This document shows, piece by piece, positions 28,564 to 37,466 of a DNA stretch of 64,000 nt (position 1 is the stretch's first letter; each line of letters opens with the position of its first letter). Origin of the DNA: Saprospiraceae bacterium (GTDB lineage Bacteria > Bacteroidota > Bacteroidia > Chitinophagales > Saprospiraceae); NCBI GenBank assembly GCA_020627705.1, contig JAHDGJ010000015.1, positions 27,587-91,586 on the forward strand. Reading direction: 5' to 3'. A model generated the notes under the pieces. That model was not told the DNA's origin. It did not search any database and saw only the letters and a program-made list of their open reading frames with translations. A program made the position numbers and the translations under genes.

Positions 28564-30438
28564 ATGAAAAAAAATTTTCCACTAATTCTGTTGATCGTGA
28601 GTAATACCTCACTATACTCTCTAGGATTTACAACATGTACTCACGCTTCTGAACACCTGATTGAAGTAAATCCAGAATGGAAAAATTACACCAATCTGTT
28701 GGAAGACGAAATAAATTTTTTGATTGATTTCAACAATGAAAAGGAACGTATTCAATTTCATTTCAATCACGTAATATATCTGCTTAAGAAAAACTCGTTT
28801 GGTGATAAAAGTTCATCTCAAAATAAAAAGAGAAACAAATTGCTAGAGACACTGCAAGCCTACGCAGATCTTGGAGTTTTTCCAACCAACAATTACCACA
28901 ACAAACGCCAGCCTTATTTTATTGATGAGGACCAAAAGTTGTGTGCGGTGGCTCACCTACTAGAATTTGACAACCAAGTCAATTTGATTGATTTGATACA
29001 AAAAGAAAAAAACAATCACTTCATAAAGGATATGAAAATTAATGCCCTATTGGAATGGGGAAAAACCCAGGGGTTCTCAGAAAACGAATTGGCATTAATT
29101 CAACCAGGATATCCTGTTAAAAAATTGGTTTGGTCTGATTGGGGCAACGGCATAGGTTTGGAAGAAGGAAAAGTCAATGTTATGAAAGTCAACGAGGCGG
29201 AGTCAATGCTTTACATTGCTGGAGATTTCGAATCTTTTGATGGAGAAGCAGGCAATAAAATTATTGCCTTTGATGGCGAAACATATCATAGTCTTGGAGA
29301 TGGTTTGGAAGGCCAAATCTTAGATCTCGCGTTTTATGAAGAAAAGGTAATTGTCGGAGGTGATCTTTATTATCAAAACAACAAGGTTAATTTGTTGTAT
29401 TGGAATGGAAGCGAATGGTTCCCGATGACAAACGACTTTAATGGTATCGTTTACACCATAGAAATATTTGACAATAAGCTTTTTGTTGGAGGTGATTTTA
29501 ATTCGATCAATGGTAGTGATTATGCTTACTTAGCCTATTATGATTTTATTAGTGAAGAGTGGTCAAATAAGAGCACCGATGGTGTGGAAGGTGCTTTTTC
29601 TGTAAATGGAATTGTAAGAGACATTGATTTGCATACCTTTTATGACTCTTTGGTCATAGCAGGTGATTTTACAGTTACAGGAAATCTAACCGATTCAGAA
29701 CTGATAAATTCGGATTCTTGTACGCACCTTTCGGTATGGTTGGGTGACAATTGGAAACACAGTTATCAAGGTGACTTTACACCACTCCATCATATTCAGT
29801 TTTCATATTATCATTGTGTTTCTGGTGATGGGACCAACTCCAAATCAGCAGCGCTGAGAAGAGTAAATGACCCTTCATGGAACTATATATCTGAAGATGG
29901 ATGGGAAATCTTTCAGCCATATCCTGATACGACAATAACAAAAATTTTGGAGGTAAATAATGGCTATCCATGGATTTATGGAAGTTTCCACACATTAACC
30001 TTTAATCCAAGTCTTAATCTAGCGCCTTTACACATTTCTATTTCCGACCAAGGTATTGAGACCATAAATGGAACAATTCAGGCCATGGCTCAATTTAAAA
30101 GCGAATATTACATGATTGGAGAATTTACAAATATTGATGGCTATGAGTTTAAGGGATTAGCTAAAACTAATGGCACTTTACCCGTGCAAGAAATTCCCGA
30201 ATTAGAATTAAAAGTGTACAGCAGTTTAAATTCGATATACATCGAAGGCGCCATGGAGGAAAAAGCCAAACTTAGATTGGTAAACGAAAGTGGTCAAGAA
30301 GTATTTACTACTTCATTACAGCCCAATCAAAACCAGCAAGAAATCGGTTTAGGCAATCTAAGTGACGGAATATATTTTTACCAAATCCAAATAGGTCAAG
30401 ATATTATCGCAGACAAATTGGTCGTGATCAATGGATAG
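28564..30438 (+). CDS. Secreted propeller-like protein with T9SS sorting domain
   Basis: 624 residues from the ATG at 28564, chosen because MKKNFPLILLIVSNTSLYSLG is a signal peptide. An N-terminal helical region (~residues 30-190) is followed by repeats of the type hhGGDF.s..g....h..yd...W (AGDFESFDGEAGNKIIAFDGETYHSLGD, VGGDFNSINGSDYAYLAYYD, AGDFTVTG), suggesting a beta-propeller. The last ~80 residues (LKVYSSLNSIYIEG... FYQIQIGQDIIADKLVV) are a T9SS sorting domain with a degenerate YPNP. Likely surface or secreted; function unknown. Convergent with the DPP-IV gene, 3 nt apart. Confidence 0.75.
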   Translation: MKKNFPLILLIVSNTSLYSLGFTTCTHASEHLIEVNPEWKNYTNLLEDEINFLIDFNNEKERIQFHFNHVIYLLKKNSFGDKSSSQNKKRNKLLETLQAYADLGVFPTNNYHNKRQPYFIDEDQKLCAVAHLLEFDNQVNLIDLIQKEKNNHFIKDMKINALLEWGKTQGFSENELALIQPGYPVKKLVWSDWGNGIGLEEGKVNVMKVNEAESMLYIAGDFESFDGEAGNKIIAFDGETYHSLGDGLEGQILDLAFYEEKVIVGGDLYYQNNKVNLLYWNGSEWFPMTNDFNGIVYTIEIFDNKLFVGGDFNSINGSDYAYLAYYDFISEEWSNKSTDGVEGAFSVNGIVRDIDLHTFYDSLVIAGDFTVTGNLTDSELINSDSCTHLSVWLGDNWKHSYQGDFTPLHHIQFSYYHCVSGDGTNSKSAALRRVNDPSWNYISEDGWEIFQPYPDTTITKILEVNNGYPWIYGSFHTLTFNPSLNLAPLHISISDQGIETINGTIQAMAQFKSEYYMIGEFTNIDGYEFKGLAKTNGTLPVQEIPELELKVYSSLNSIYIEGAMEEKAKLRLVNESGQEVFTTSLQPNQNQQEIGLGNLSDGIYFYQIQIGQDIIADKLVVING

Positions 30439-30441
30439 CAT

Positions 30442-32655
30442 TTAATTTTCAACACCACTGGTCCATTGCCCCCCTTTGAGTTTGTCCTCCAAGAAATTAG
30501 TCATCTTGGTATATAAATGCAATCTAGCGTTGTCACCATAGATCCCATGATTCCGGTTTGGGTAGACATAAGTGTCAAATTGCTTGTTGGCTGAAATTAA
30601 CGCATTGGACATTTCAACGGTGTGTTGATAATGTACATTATCATCTCCATCTCCATGTACTAGCAAATAATTGCCACGCAAACGATCCGCAAAATATATT
30701 GGGCTGTTGTCGTTATAGCCAGATTCATTTTCTTTTAGGGTTCGCATATATCGTTCTGTGTAAATGGTATCATACCACTTCCAACTTGTTACAGGTGCCA
30801 CGGCGATAGCAGCTTTAAAAACGTCATTTCCTTTAAGGATGCACAAACTAGACATGTATCCTCCGTAAGACCATCCAAATATTCCAATCTTAGATTCATC
30901 AGTATAGGGCAAAGACCCTAAGTATTTTGCAGCTTCAATTTGGTCTATTGTTTCGTATTTGCCTAATTCCAAATAGGTCATCTTTTTGAATTCCTCTCCC
31001 CTTGCCCCAGTTCCTCTTGGGTCAACGCAAGCCACGACATATCCTTTTTGAGCCAGCATTTGATACCACCAATAATTTGTGCCTTTCCAAGCATCGGTTA
31101 CTTGTTGACTTCCTGGACCACTGTACTGTGTCATAAAAACTGGATACTTCCCAGACGAACTAAAATCTTTGGGCTTAATCATCCAACCATTTAAACCAAT
31201 ACCCTCGGAAGTTTTAAAACTGAAAAATTCCACGGGAAGTGTTCCATAATCTTTTTGCAATTGAGCAACCCTACTATTGTCTTCAATGACGCGCACCAAG
31301 TTTTGTTCTCTATCATATACTTTATAAGTCGCCGGTGAATTAAGGGCACTATGAGATAATACATTATAGTCAAAGGTGCTGCTAAACTGTGCTCGAGTAG
31401 TTCCAGGGGCTTGGGATAACTTTTCCTCTTTTTTGCCCTTAAGGTTCATGGAGTACACATCTTTAACCAATGGAGATGTTTTCGCCGCCTGATAGTAAAT
31501 TCTTTTATTCTTTTCATCGACCCCATAAAAACTGGTCACATCATACGCGCCTTGAGTTAGTTGCTTTTTGAGTTTGCCCTTCATGTCATATAGGTAAATA
31601 TGATTGTATCCATCACGCTCTGAGGTCCAAACAAATTCTTTTCCGTTTTTTAAAAAAGTTAGGTCATCTGTAATGTCGATATAGTATTGATTTTTCTCTT
31701 GCAACAATAGAGAAGTCCTTCCATTTCTGGCATCAGCAAGCAATAATTGCAGTTCGTTTTGATGTCTATTCATCCGAAACACACATAAGTTTTTGGGATT
31801 ATTGGTCCACTTAATCCTTGGGACATACATGTCATCCATTGGACCTAAATCAACTTGAACTGTTTTATTTTTATTTAGATCATAAATATGCACGCTGACA
31901 TCAGCATTTTTCTCGCCAACCTTAGGATACTTCCAAGTTATATATTCAGGATATAAATCCCCTTTGTGCATGGTCATGGTAAATTCGGGCACCTCACGCT
32001 CGTCGAATCGAATAAAAGCTACCTTTCTGCTATCTACTGACCATTCGAAAGCTTTTACAAAAGCAAATTCTTCTTCGTAAACCCAATCTGTCGATCCGTT
32101 GATAATCGCATTTATTTCACCATCTGTGGTAATTGCTGTGGTTTCTTTGCTTTCTAAATCCAGATAATACAAGTTGTTGTTTTTTACAAAAGCTACTTTT
32201 TTGGCATCTGGAGATAAGGTGGCGTATTGCACTTTGCTATCCGGATTCACTGCCGTCATTGTCTTCGATTTTCTATCAAAGACATGAAAAAACGCCCTAG
32301 AACTCCTTCTGTAAATCTGTTCTGTTTCGGACTTGATCATAATCTTCGATTCATCCGAAGAAAAACTATAGCTGCTGAGGTTACCAGAAAAGTCTTCGTT
32401 TTTATAGTTTGAAGCGTTAAAAAGTTCTTCTTTTTGCTCGCCGGTTGTCAAATCATACATAGCAATAGCATTTGCATTGCGTCTTGTATAATGCCTTCCG
32501 TCTTTCATAAAATTGAATCCAGGAACTGATTTGGTTGAAAAACTATAGGTCTTCCAAATGTCCTCTAAAGTGATGTCTTTTTGGGCAATTCCTTTCGGCG
32601 AAAGCCAAATCAAAAAACACATTATAAATAATGGCAATACTTTTGCTGTTTTCAT
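30442..32655 (-). CDS. Exported S9 family peptidase (DPP-IV type)
   Basis: 737 residues. A signal peptide (VLPLFIMCFLIWLSPKGIAQ) is followed by an eight-blade propeller (~residues 30-490, with DWVYEEEFAF, the Glu pair that binds the substrate N-terminus in DPP-IV) and an alpha/beta hydrolase domain. The catalytic triad is Ser596 in FGWSYGGYMSS, Asp671 in HGDGDDNVH and His703 in NRNHGIYG. It should remove X-Pro or X-Ala dipeptides from peptides in the periplasm or outside. Upstream promoter TAATTTTG. Divergent from fbp. Confidence 0.92.
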   Translation of the reverse strand: MKTAKVLPLFIMCFLIWLSPKGIAQKDITLEDIWKTYSFSTKSVPGFNFMKDGRHYTRRNANAIAMYDLTTGEQKEELFNASNYKNEDFSGNLSSYSFSSDESKIMIKSETEQIYRRSSRAFFHVFDRKSKTMTAVNPDSKVQYATLSPDAKKVAFVKNNNLYYLDLESKETTAITTDGEINAIINGSTDWVYEEEFAFVKAFEWSVDSRKVAFIRFDEREVPEFTMTMHKGDLYPEYITWKYPKVGEKNADVSVHIYDLNKNKTVQVDLGPMDDMYVPRIKWTNNPKNLCVFRMNRHQNELQLLLADARNGRTSLLLQEKNQYYIDITDDLTFLKNGKEFVWTSERDGYNHIYLYDMKGKLKKQLTQGAYDVTSFYGVDEKNKRIYYQAAKTSPLVKDVYSMNLKGKKEEKLSQAPGTTRAQFSSTFDYNVLSHSALNSPATYKVYDREQNLVRVIEDNSRVAQLQKDYGTLPVEFFSFKTSEGIGLNGWMIKPKDFSSSGKYPVFMTQYSGPGSQQVTDAWKGTNYWWYQMLAQKGYVVACVDPRGTGARGEEFKKMTYLELGKYETIDQIEAAKYLGSLPYTDESKIGIFGWSYGGYMSSLCILKGNDVFKAAIAVAPVTSWKWYDTIYTERYMRTLKENESGYNDNSPIYFADRLRGNYLLVHGDGDDNVHYQHTVEMSNALISANKQFDTYVYPNRNHGIYGDNARLHLYTKMTNFLEDKLKGGQWTSGVEN

Positions 32656-32678
32656 AACTATATTATCGTAAACGTTTT

Positions 32679-32686
32679 CAAAATTA
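32679..32686 (-). promoter_or_regulatory. -7 box of the DPP-IV gene
   Basis: The minus strand reads TAATTTTG, an exact TAnnTTTG, 23 nt before the ATG at 32655. The fbp start (32694) lies only 7 nt away on the other strand, so the two promoters must overlap. Confidence 0.5.
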
Positions 32687-32693
32687 GATTAAA

Positions 32694-33710
32694 ATGACCA
32701 CCACTCGGCAAAATCGAATCATTACGCTTGACGAATTTATTATAAAAAATCAGAAGCACTACAATGATGCTACAGGCTCTTTGACAAGATTGCTGCGAGA
32801 CATTGGAATCGCTTCCAAAATTGTAAACCGAGAAGTAAACAAGGCTGGATTGGTTAACATTTTAGGAGATGCTAAATCTGGAAATTCGTCCGGAGACAAT
32901 GTTCAAAAATTAGATCTATTTGCCAATCAGGTAATGATTGAATGTTTGCAAAACAGTGGAGAATGCGCTGGCGTTGCCTCAGAAGAAGATGAAAAATGGA
33001 CCAAACTAAACCCAGTCTCTAATAAAAGGGCCGATTACGTGGTAGTCATGGATCCACTAGATGGTTCGAGTAACATAGACGTAAATGTTTCTGTTGGGAC
33101 CATTTTTGGTATTTATAAAAAATTAACCAAAACAAAAAGTGGAGTCAAAGAATCAGATTTTTTCCAAAAAGGGTCCAAGATGGTAGCTGCTGGGTATGTC
33201 CTTTATGGTACCTCTACTATTCTTGTTTATACCACAGGTAATGGTGTAAATGGTTTTACACTGGACCCTTCGATTGGCGAATTTTGTCTGTCGCATAAAA
33301 ACATTAAAATGCCGGATTTCGGAATCTACTACTCCGTTAATCAAGGCTATTATCAAAAATTTGATTTAGAAGTTAGACGATTTATTGATAACTGCAACGA
33401 TGAAAACTATAGACTAAGATATATTGGCAGTATGGTATCGGATGTGCACAGATCTTTGTTTAAAGGAGGCATCTTTTTGTATCCTAATACTCGAAAATAT
33501 CCTGGAGGTAAATTAAGGCTTCTATACGAATGCAATCCAATGGCAATGATTGTAGAACAGGCTGGAGGAATAGCAGTCGACTGCCAATTGAATAGAATTT
33601 TAGATGTACCAGTGACGAGTATACATCAACGATCCACAATCGCCATCGGGTCCAAGAAAATGGTGAAGGATTTTATCTCGCATGTGAAAAAATATTCGGC
33701 GGTCAAATAA
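32694..33710 (+). CDS. fbp: Class I fructose-1,6-bisphosphatase
   Basis: 338 residues. Dephosphorylates fructose-1,6-bisphosphate in gluconeogenesis. EEDEKW and MDPLDGSSNIDVNVSVGTIFGIY carry the metal-binding Glu and Asp residues. The sugar-phosphate site is in YIGSMVSDVHRSLFKGGIFLYP, and KLRLLYECNPMAMIVEQAGG is the last motif. Full length. The start ATG is in the short region shared with the divergent peptidase gene. Confidence 0.96.
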   Translation: MTTTRQNRIITLDEFIIKNQKHYNDATGSLTRLLRDIGIASKIVNREVNKAGLVNILGDAKSGNSSGDNVQKLDLFANQVMIECLQNSGECAGVASEEDEKWTKLNPVSNKRADYVVVMDPLDGSSNIDVNVSVGTIFGIYKKLTKTKSGVKESDFFQKGSKMVAAGYVLYGTSTILVYTTGNGVNGFTLDPSIGEFCLSHKNIKMPDFGIYYSVNQGYYQKFDLEVRRFIDNCNDENYRLRYIGSMVSDVHRSLFKGGIFLYPNTRKYPGGKLRLLYECNPMAMIVEQAGGIAVDCQLNRILDVPVTSIHQRSTIAIGSKKMVKDFISHVKKYSAVK

Positions 33711-33748
33711 AAAATCCTGACTCAAATTTTTACTAATTCGAGTCAGGA
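33709..33748 (-). terminator. Terminator of the sigma/anti-sigma transcript
   Basis: TCCTGACTC (33715-33723) pairs with GAGTCAGGA (33740-33748). On the minus strand the stem is followed by six T. It lies ~25 nt past the stop of the anti-sigma-like gene and touches the end of fbp. Confidence 0.7.
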
Positions 33749-33773
33749 CTCCCTTTAATCAAATTACTTCAAG

Positions 33774-34682
33774 CTATTCGAAGTAAGCTAAAATGCCTTT
33801 CGCTTCGTCTTGAAATTGATGGTTGTTGTTCTTAGCTATTTCGTCAAACCAGTCTTTTGCTTTGCGTTCATCTACGCGTAAGGCACATAATGCTCTCTCC
33901 CACTCTGCATTTGTCCTTAGAACCTTATCTGATTGCGGAATATCAATAAAAGAATTGAAATGTCCCAAAGCTAGTTTATATAGCTCATCATTCATTTGCA
34001 CCTTACCCATGTAATACAAGGCTGTAGAAAAATCTTCCACAGGCTCTGGAAAACTATTAATATAACTGCTTAAAAAAGTTTTGGACTCTGCCCATTTGCC
34101 TTTCTCAAACAATTTTAATCCTTGAATTAAAGTATCTCTTCTTAATCTTTCTATCTCAGCAAATTCAGCTTGAGATATTTCTTTTCCTTTATATAGAACT
34201 ATCTTTTCGTCCTCTTCTCCCTCTCCCCTTGATTTGATGTTTTGCTGAGCTAAGTTTCCTAGTACTTTAGCCGTTTCACTAGATTTTGGTGAATAATTAT
34301 CCGTATAAATTTTTACTGGGTCGAAGTCCTCTCCTCCTTCAGTATTCATAAAATTTATACCCACCAAAAGGAGGGCCAAACCTGCCGCAATTCCTATCCA
34401 TAAGGAAGTGTTATTCTTTCTTTGTGTATTCATCTTGATTTCTTTTGCTTTTGTTTCGTTTGTTGCACCTTGGTTCAAATTGTTATCAGATATTTGAGAA
34501 ATTTTTTGAGAAAGTCTTTTCCTTCCACCAAGTTCCACTGATTTAATGGCCTTCTGAAAAAGCTCTACTTCTCTGTTTAAGTTTGGATTTTTAGCCAGCT
34601 CTTGCTCGAAATCATTCATTTCGGCCTTTGACAATGATTGATCTAAATATGCCACTATTAATTCTTCATCAAAGTAATTCAT
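33774..34682 (-). CDS. Membrane anti-sigma-like TPR protein
   Basis: 302 residues. The N-terminal ~85 residues (DEELIVAYLDQSLSKAEMNDFEQEL) match the helical cytoplasmic part of Bacteroidota anti-sigma proteins but without the zinc HxxxCxxC. One membrane helix follows (SLWIGIAAGLALLLVGINFM, ~residues 93-112). The exported C-terminus has TPR-type helices (LFEKGKWAESKTFLSSYINSFP, YYMGKVQMNDELYKLALGHFNSFI). It lies 85 nt after the ECF sigma gene, so it probably holds that sigma factor and senses something on the periplasmic side. Role is inferred from layout. Confidence 0.65.
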   Translation of the reverse strand: MNYFDEELIVAYLDQSLSKAEMNDFEQELAKNPNLNREVELFQKAIKSVELGGRKRLSQKISQISDNNLNQGATNETKAKEIKMNTQRKNNTSLWIGIAAGLALLLVGINFMNTEGGEDFDPVKIYTDNYSPKSSETAKVLGNLAQQNIKSRGEGEEDEKIVLYKGKEISQAEFAEIERLRRDTLIQGLKLFEKGKWAESKTFLSSYINSFPEPVEDFSTALYYMGKVQMNDELYKLALGHFNSFIDIPQSDKVLRTNAEWERALCALRVDERKAKDWFDEIAKNNNHQFQDEAKGILAYFE

Positions 34683-34767
34683 GTGAGGTATACTTTTAAA
34701 TTTTAATGCTCATGCAGTCTCCAAGAATTAATCACCTCAAATTAACAAAAGGGTGTTTCTTGATTTT

Positions 34768-35310
34768 TCATGATGCTTTTTCAATTTGATTTTTTAAAGC
34801 ACTTAAACACCTTGTTTTTTTTACTCGAATAAAAGATTCGGTGTAATTCAAAGTTGTCGCAATTTGCTTCAACTTTTTCTTTTCATAATAAAAGGCGATA
34901 AGTAATTTCTGACACTCTTCAGAAATCAGTTTCAAGCTATGCTCTAATAATTCAAAGTCCGCTTCTTTGGAATCTGCTTCTTCTTCGTATTCGATGTTCT
35001 TTAATTGATCGTTCCACTCTGAAAAATGAATTCCTTTTTGACGTTGATGATTAAGCCATTTGTACTTAACAATTCCTATGAGATAAGTACTAGTCTTTGA
35101 CTCTTTTCGAAATTTGCCCTTTCTTATGCTCTCAATCAAGCTGATCAATGAATCATGATAAATACTGTGTGCATCTGACTCATTTCCACCATGCTTTAAA
35201 ATCCATTGAAAAGCCATATTCTTTCCATTGGCATAAACAAATTTCATCACTTCCTCGTCTTCCTGTTGCAGACCTTCAAGAATTTGATCCTCTGAAAAGT
35301 CTTTACTCAT
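34768..35310 (-). CDS. ECF-type RNA polymerase sigma factor
   Basis: 180 residues. Region 2 is in the first ~90 residues (MKFVYANGKNMAFQWILKHGGNESDAHSIYHDSLISLIESI, STYLIGIVKYKWLNHQRQKG). Region 4 is the C-terminal helix-turn-helix (LLIAFYYEKKKLKQIATTLNYTESFIRVKKTRCLSAL). A low-scoring but complete ECF architecture. It is divergent from the caspase/CHAT genes with a 166-nt region between, and upstream of the anti-sigma-like gene, so the protease genes are its most obvious targets. Confidence 0.88.
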   Translation of the reverse strand: MSKDFSEDQILEGLQQEDEEVMKFVYANGKNMAFQWILKHGGNESDAHSIYHDSLISLIESIRKGKFRKESKTSTYLIGIVKYKWLNHQRQKGIHFSEWNDQLKNIEYEEEADSKEADFELLEHSLKLISEECQKLLIAFYYEKKKLKQIATTLNYTESFIRVKKTRCLSALKNQIEKAS

Positions 35311-35423
35311 AAGTGTTTCGTTTTGAATTTTGTTATCAAAAAATCTCTAAAATAATCAATGAAGCTTGAGATTATAAGAAAGATGGCATTTTGTAGATAG
35401 GATACTTAAAATTATTTTGCATC

Positions 35424-35472
35424 AATGATGATAACCTTATATAGATTTATACACTAAGTAATTATCATCATT
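35424..35472. promoter_or_regulatory. 11-bp inverted repeat at the start of the first caspase gene
   Basis: AATGATGATAA (35424-35434) and TTATCATCATT (35462-35472) are perfect inverted repeats 27 nt apart. The right arm ends 4 nt before the ATG at 35477. In mRNA the pair would form a stem over the ribosome site; in DNA it could be a dimer operator. Confidence 0.5.
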
Positions 35473-35476
35473 AACT

Positions 35477-37429
35477 ATGAAGATGAAAACAATAAAATCA
35501 ATTTTCTTATTTGTTGCCTTTGGTATCGTTTCCCTTAACGGGCAGAAAAAAGCCTTACTCATCGGTATTTCTCAATATGGTCCAAATACTGAGTGGGCAA
35601 GTTTGTCTAGTGATAATGACATTAAATATGTCTCTAGGGCTTTGGAAAGCGTTGGTTTTGACTCCAAGCAAATACAAATAATACAAAACGAAAATGCCAC
35701 AAAAGAAGGAATTCTTTCGGCTTTAAATTCTTTCGGGGAAGAATTAAATTCTGGCGAATTTGCTTTTATTCATTTTTCAGGTCATGGACAACAAGTTATT
35801 GATGATAACAATGATGAAATCGATTTTTTGGACGAAGCCATAGTCCCTTATGACTCTCCTAAAAAGTATAAAAAAGGAATTTACGAAGGGGAGCTCTTAA
35901 TCCGAGATGATCAATTACAATTGATTACCCAAAAGATCCGAAAAAAAATAGGCCCAAAGGGTCAGCTTGTCTTACTCATGGACTCTTGCCATTCTGGTAC
36001 CGGTACTAGAGGTATGGGCAAAGCTAGAGGTACCCATGAAATTATGGGGCCATCAACTAAAATTTTGAGTTCGACAAAATCAGAATATGGCTTTAACTCT
36101 AAGGAAGAAAAGGATCTAGCACCCATGGCCTGTTATTTTGGATCAAGCGCTCAAGAACTCAATTACGAAACTTTTGACCATGAGTATAACATGATTGGTT
36201 CGTTGAGTTATACATTTTCTCAGGTCTTGAGTAATTTATCATCAAAATGCAGTTTCAAAGAACTCTTTGATCGTATTCGAAATAAAATGATCAAAATTTC
36301 TCCCAATCAAAATCCAATGTGGGAAGGTCCTGCAGATGTGGTAATTTTTGAAAACAGTTCGGTCAATTTAGAATCTAAAGTCGATGTTTTGCAAAAAATA
36401 AGTGCTAAAGAATGGGTGTTAAATACTGGTAGTTTGAATTCAGTTTTTGCAGGTTCGAGTTTTGACATTTACGAAACAGACTCTGGAAAAAAAGTCTCTA
36501 ACGGAGTGGTACTTAATAGTAATTTATCAAAATGTCTTGTGCAGCTGGATAAACCACAAGAGCAAAATGATGCCCTTTATCATGCAGTACTTCGCAACAC
36601 AACCAACCCTCCATGCCAAGTAAGACTGAGTGATCAAATACAAAAATCAAGTGAATGGAAAACCATACTTGCCAATATTAATCAAAATGAAATTTGTTCT
36701 TTTGGAGAAGAAAATGCCGAATTATACTTGACCGAATGCGGTACCAATGAAAACAGCTTACAACTCTTAACGAAAGAAGGAGACCTTATTTACGAAGGAA
36801 AAAATCCTTCGAAAGTTGGAAAACACAGTCACTTTATAAACAAGTTTTTAAAGTCCTATGCTGTTGGAAAATATTTAAGGGAGTATGAGTCTTTAAACAG
36901 TTCGTATAATTTTTCTATTGAAATCATTCCTCTTGCTGTAGAAAAAAAAGGAAGAAAAATTATAAGTCAAAAAGCATTACCTATAAAGAGTAAAATTGGA
37001 AAAGACGGCTTTTTACATTTTTTAAACGGGGATTACCTAGAAATTAAAATTACAAATGTTGGTAAAGAAAGTGCTTACTTTTCAATATTAGATATACAAT
37101 CTGACAACCAAATAAATTTTATCGCACCCAACAGAATAAACAACCATACTGCTGAAGATTTCTATTTAGCCCCAGGGAAATCGTATACAACCGATTTTCC
37201 GATTCGGGTTGCTCCGCCCTTTGGGAATGAGCTCATCAAATTGGTCACAAGCGACAAACCATTAGACTTAGAGGGTGCATTAGCAGGAAGTACAACAAGG
37301 GGTCAAAGCGAGATGCATCCTTTTGAAGAGATTTTAAATTCTATTTCTGTTAAATCGCGCTCTCAAGAAAAAAAAATCGGCATAGGTCAATTGGGTACTT
37401 TTGATAAATTTTTTAAAATTGTAGATTAA
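35477..37429 (+). CDS. Exported caspase-family (C14) peptidase with DUF4384-like domain
   Basis: 650 residues. N-terminal signal (SIFLFVAFGIVSLNGQ). A caspase fold spans ~residues 23-290 with His103 in FIHFSGHGQQ and Cys171 in LLMDSCHSGT, the complete catalytic dyad. ALLIGISQYGP and DEAIVPYDS are the usual flanking strands; the acidic NDEIDFLDEAI may form the S1 pocket, favouring Arg/Lys cleavage as in metacaspases (inference). Residues ~500-600 (GDYLEIKITNVGKESAYFSILD, then VAPPFGNELIKLVTSDKPL) resemble DUF4384, often found on C14 proteins. First of three protease genes divergent from the ECF sigma factor; next gene 37 nt on. Confidence 0.87.
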   Translation: MKMKTIKSIFLFVAFGIVSLNGQKKALLIGISQYGPNTEWASLSSDNDIKYVSRALESVGFDSKQIQIIQNENATKEGILSALNSFGEELNSGEFAFIHFSGHGQQVIDDNNDEIDFLDEAIVPYDSPKKYKKGIYEGELLIRDDQLQLITQKIRKKIGPKGQLVLLMDSCHSGTGTRGMGKARGTHEIMGPSTKILSSTKSEYGFNSKEEKDLAPMACYFGSSAQELNYETFDHEYNMIGSLSYTFSQVLSNLSSKCSFKELFDRIRNKMIKISPNQNPMWEGPADVVIFENSSVNLESKVDVLQKISAKEWVLNTGSLNSVFAGSSFDIYETDSGKKVSNGVVLNSNLSKCLVQLDKPQEQNDALYHAVLRNTTNPPCQVRLSDQIQKSSEWKTILANINQNEICSFGEENAELYLTECGTNENSLQLLTKEGDLIYEGKNPSKVGKHSHFINKFLKSYAVGKYLREYESLNSSYNFSIEIIPLAVEKKGRKIISQKALPIKSKIGKDGFLHFLNGDYLEIKITNVGKESAYFSILDIQSDNQINFIAPNRINNHTAEDFYLAPGKSYTTDFPIRVAPPFGNELIKLVTSDKPLDLEGALAGSTTRGQSEMHPFEEILNSISVKSRSQEKKIGIGQLGTFDKFFKIVD

Positions 37430-37466
37430 GCGCCCAATCAAAACACAGTATAAAAGTAAAGCCAAC

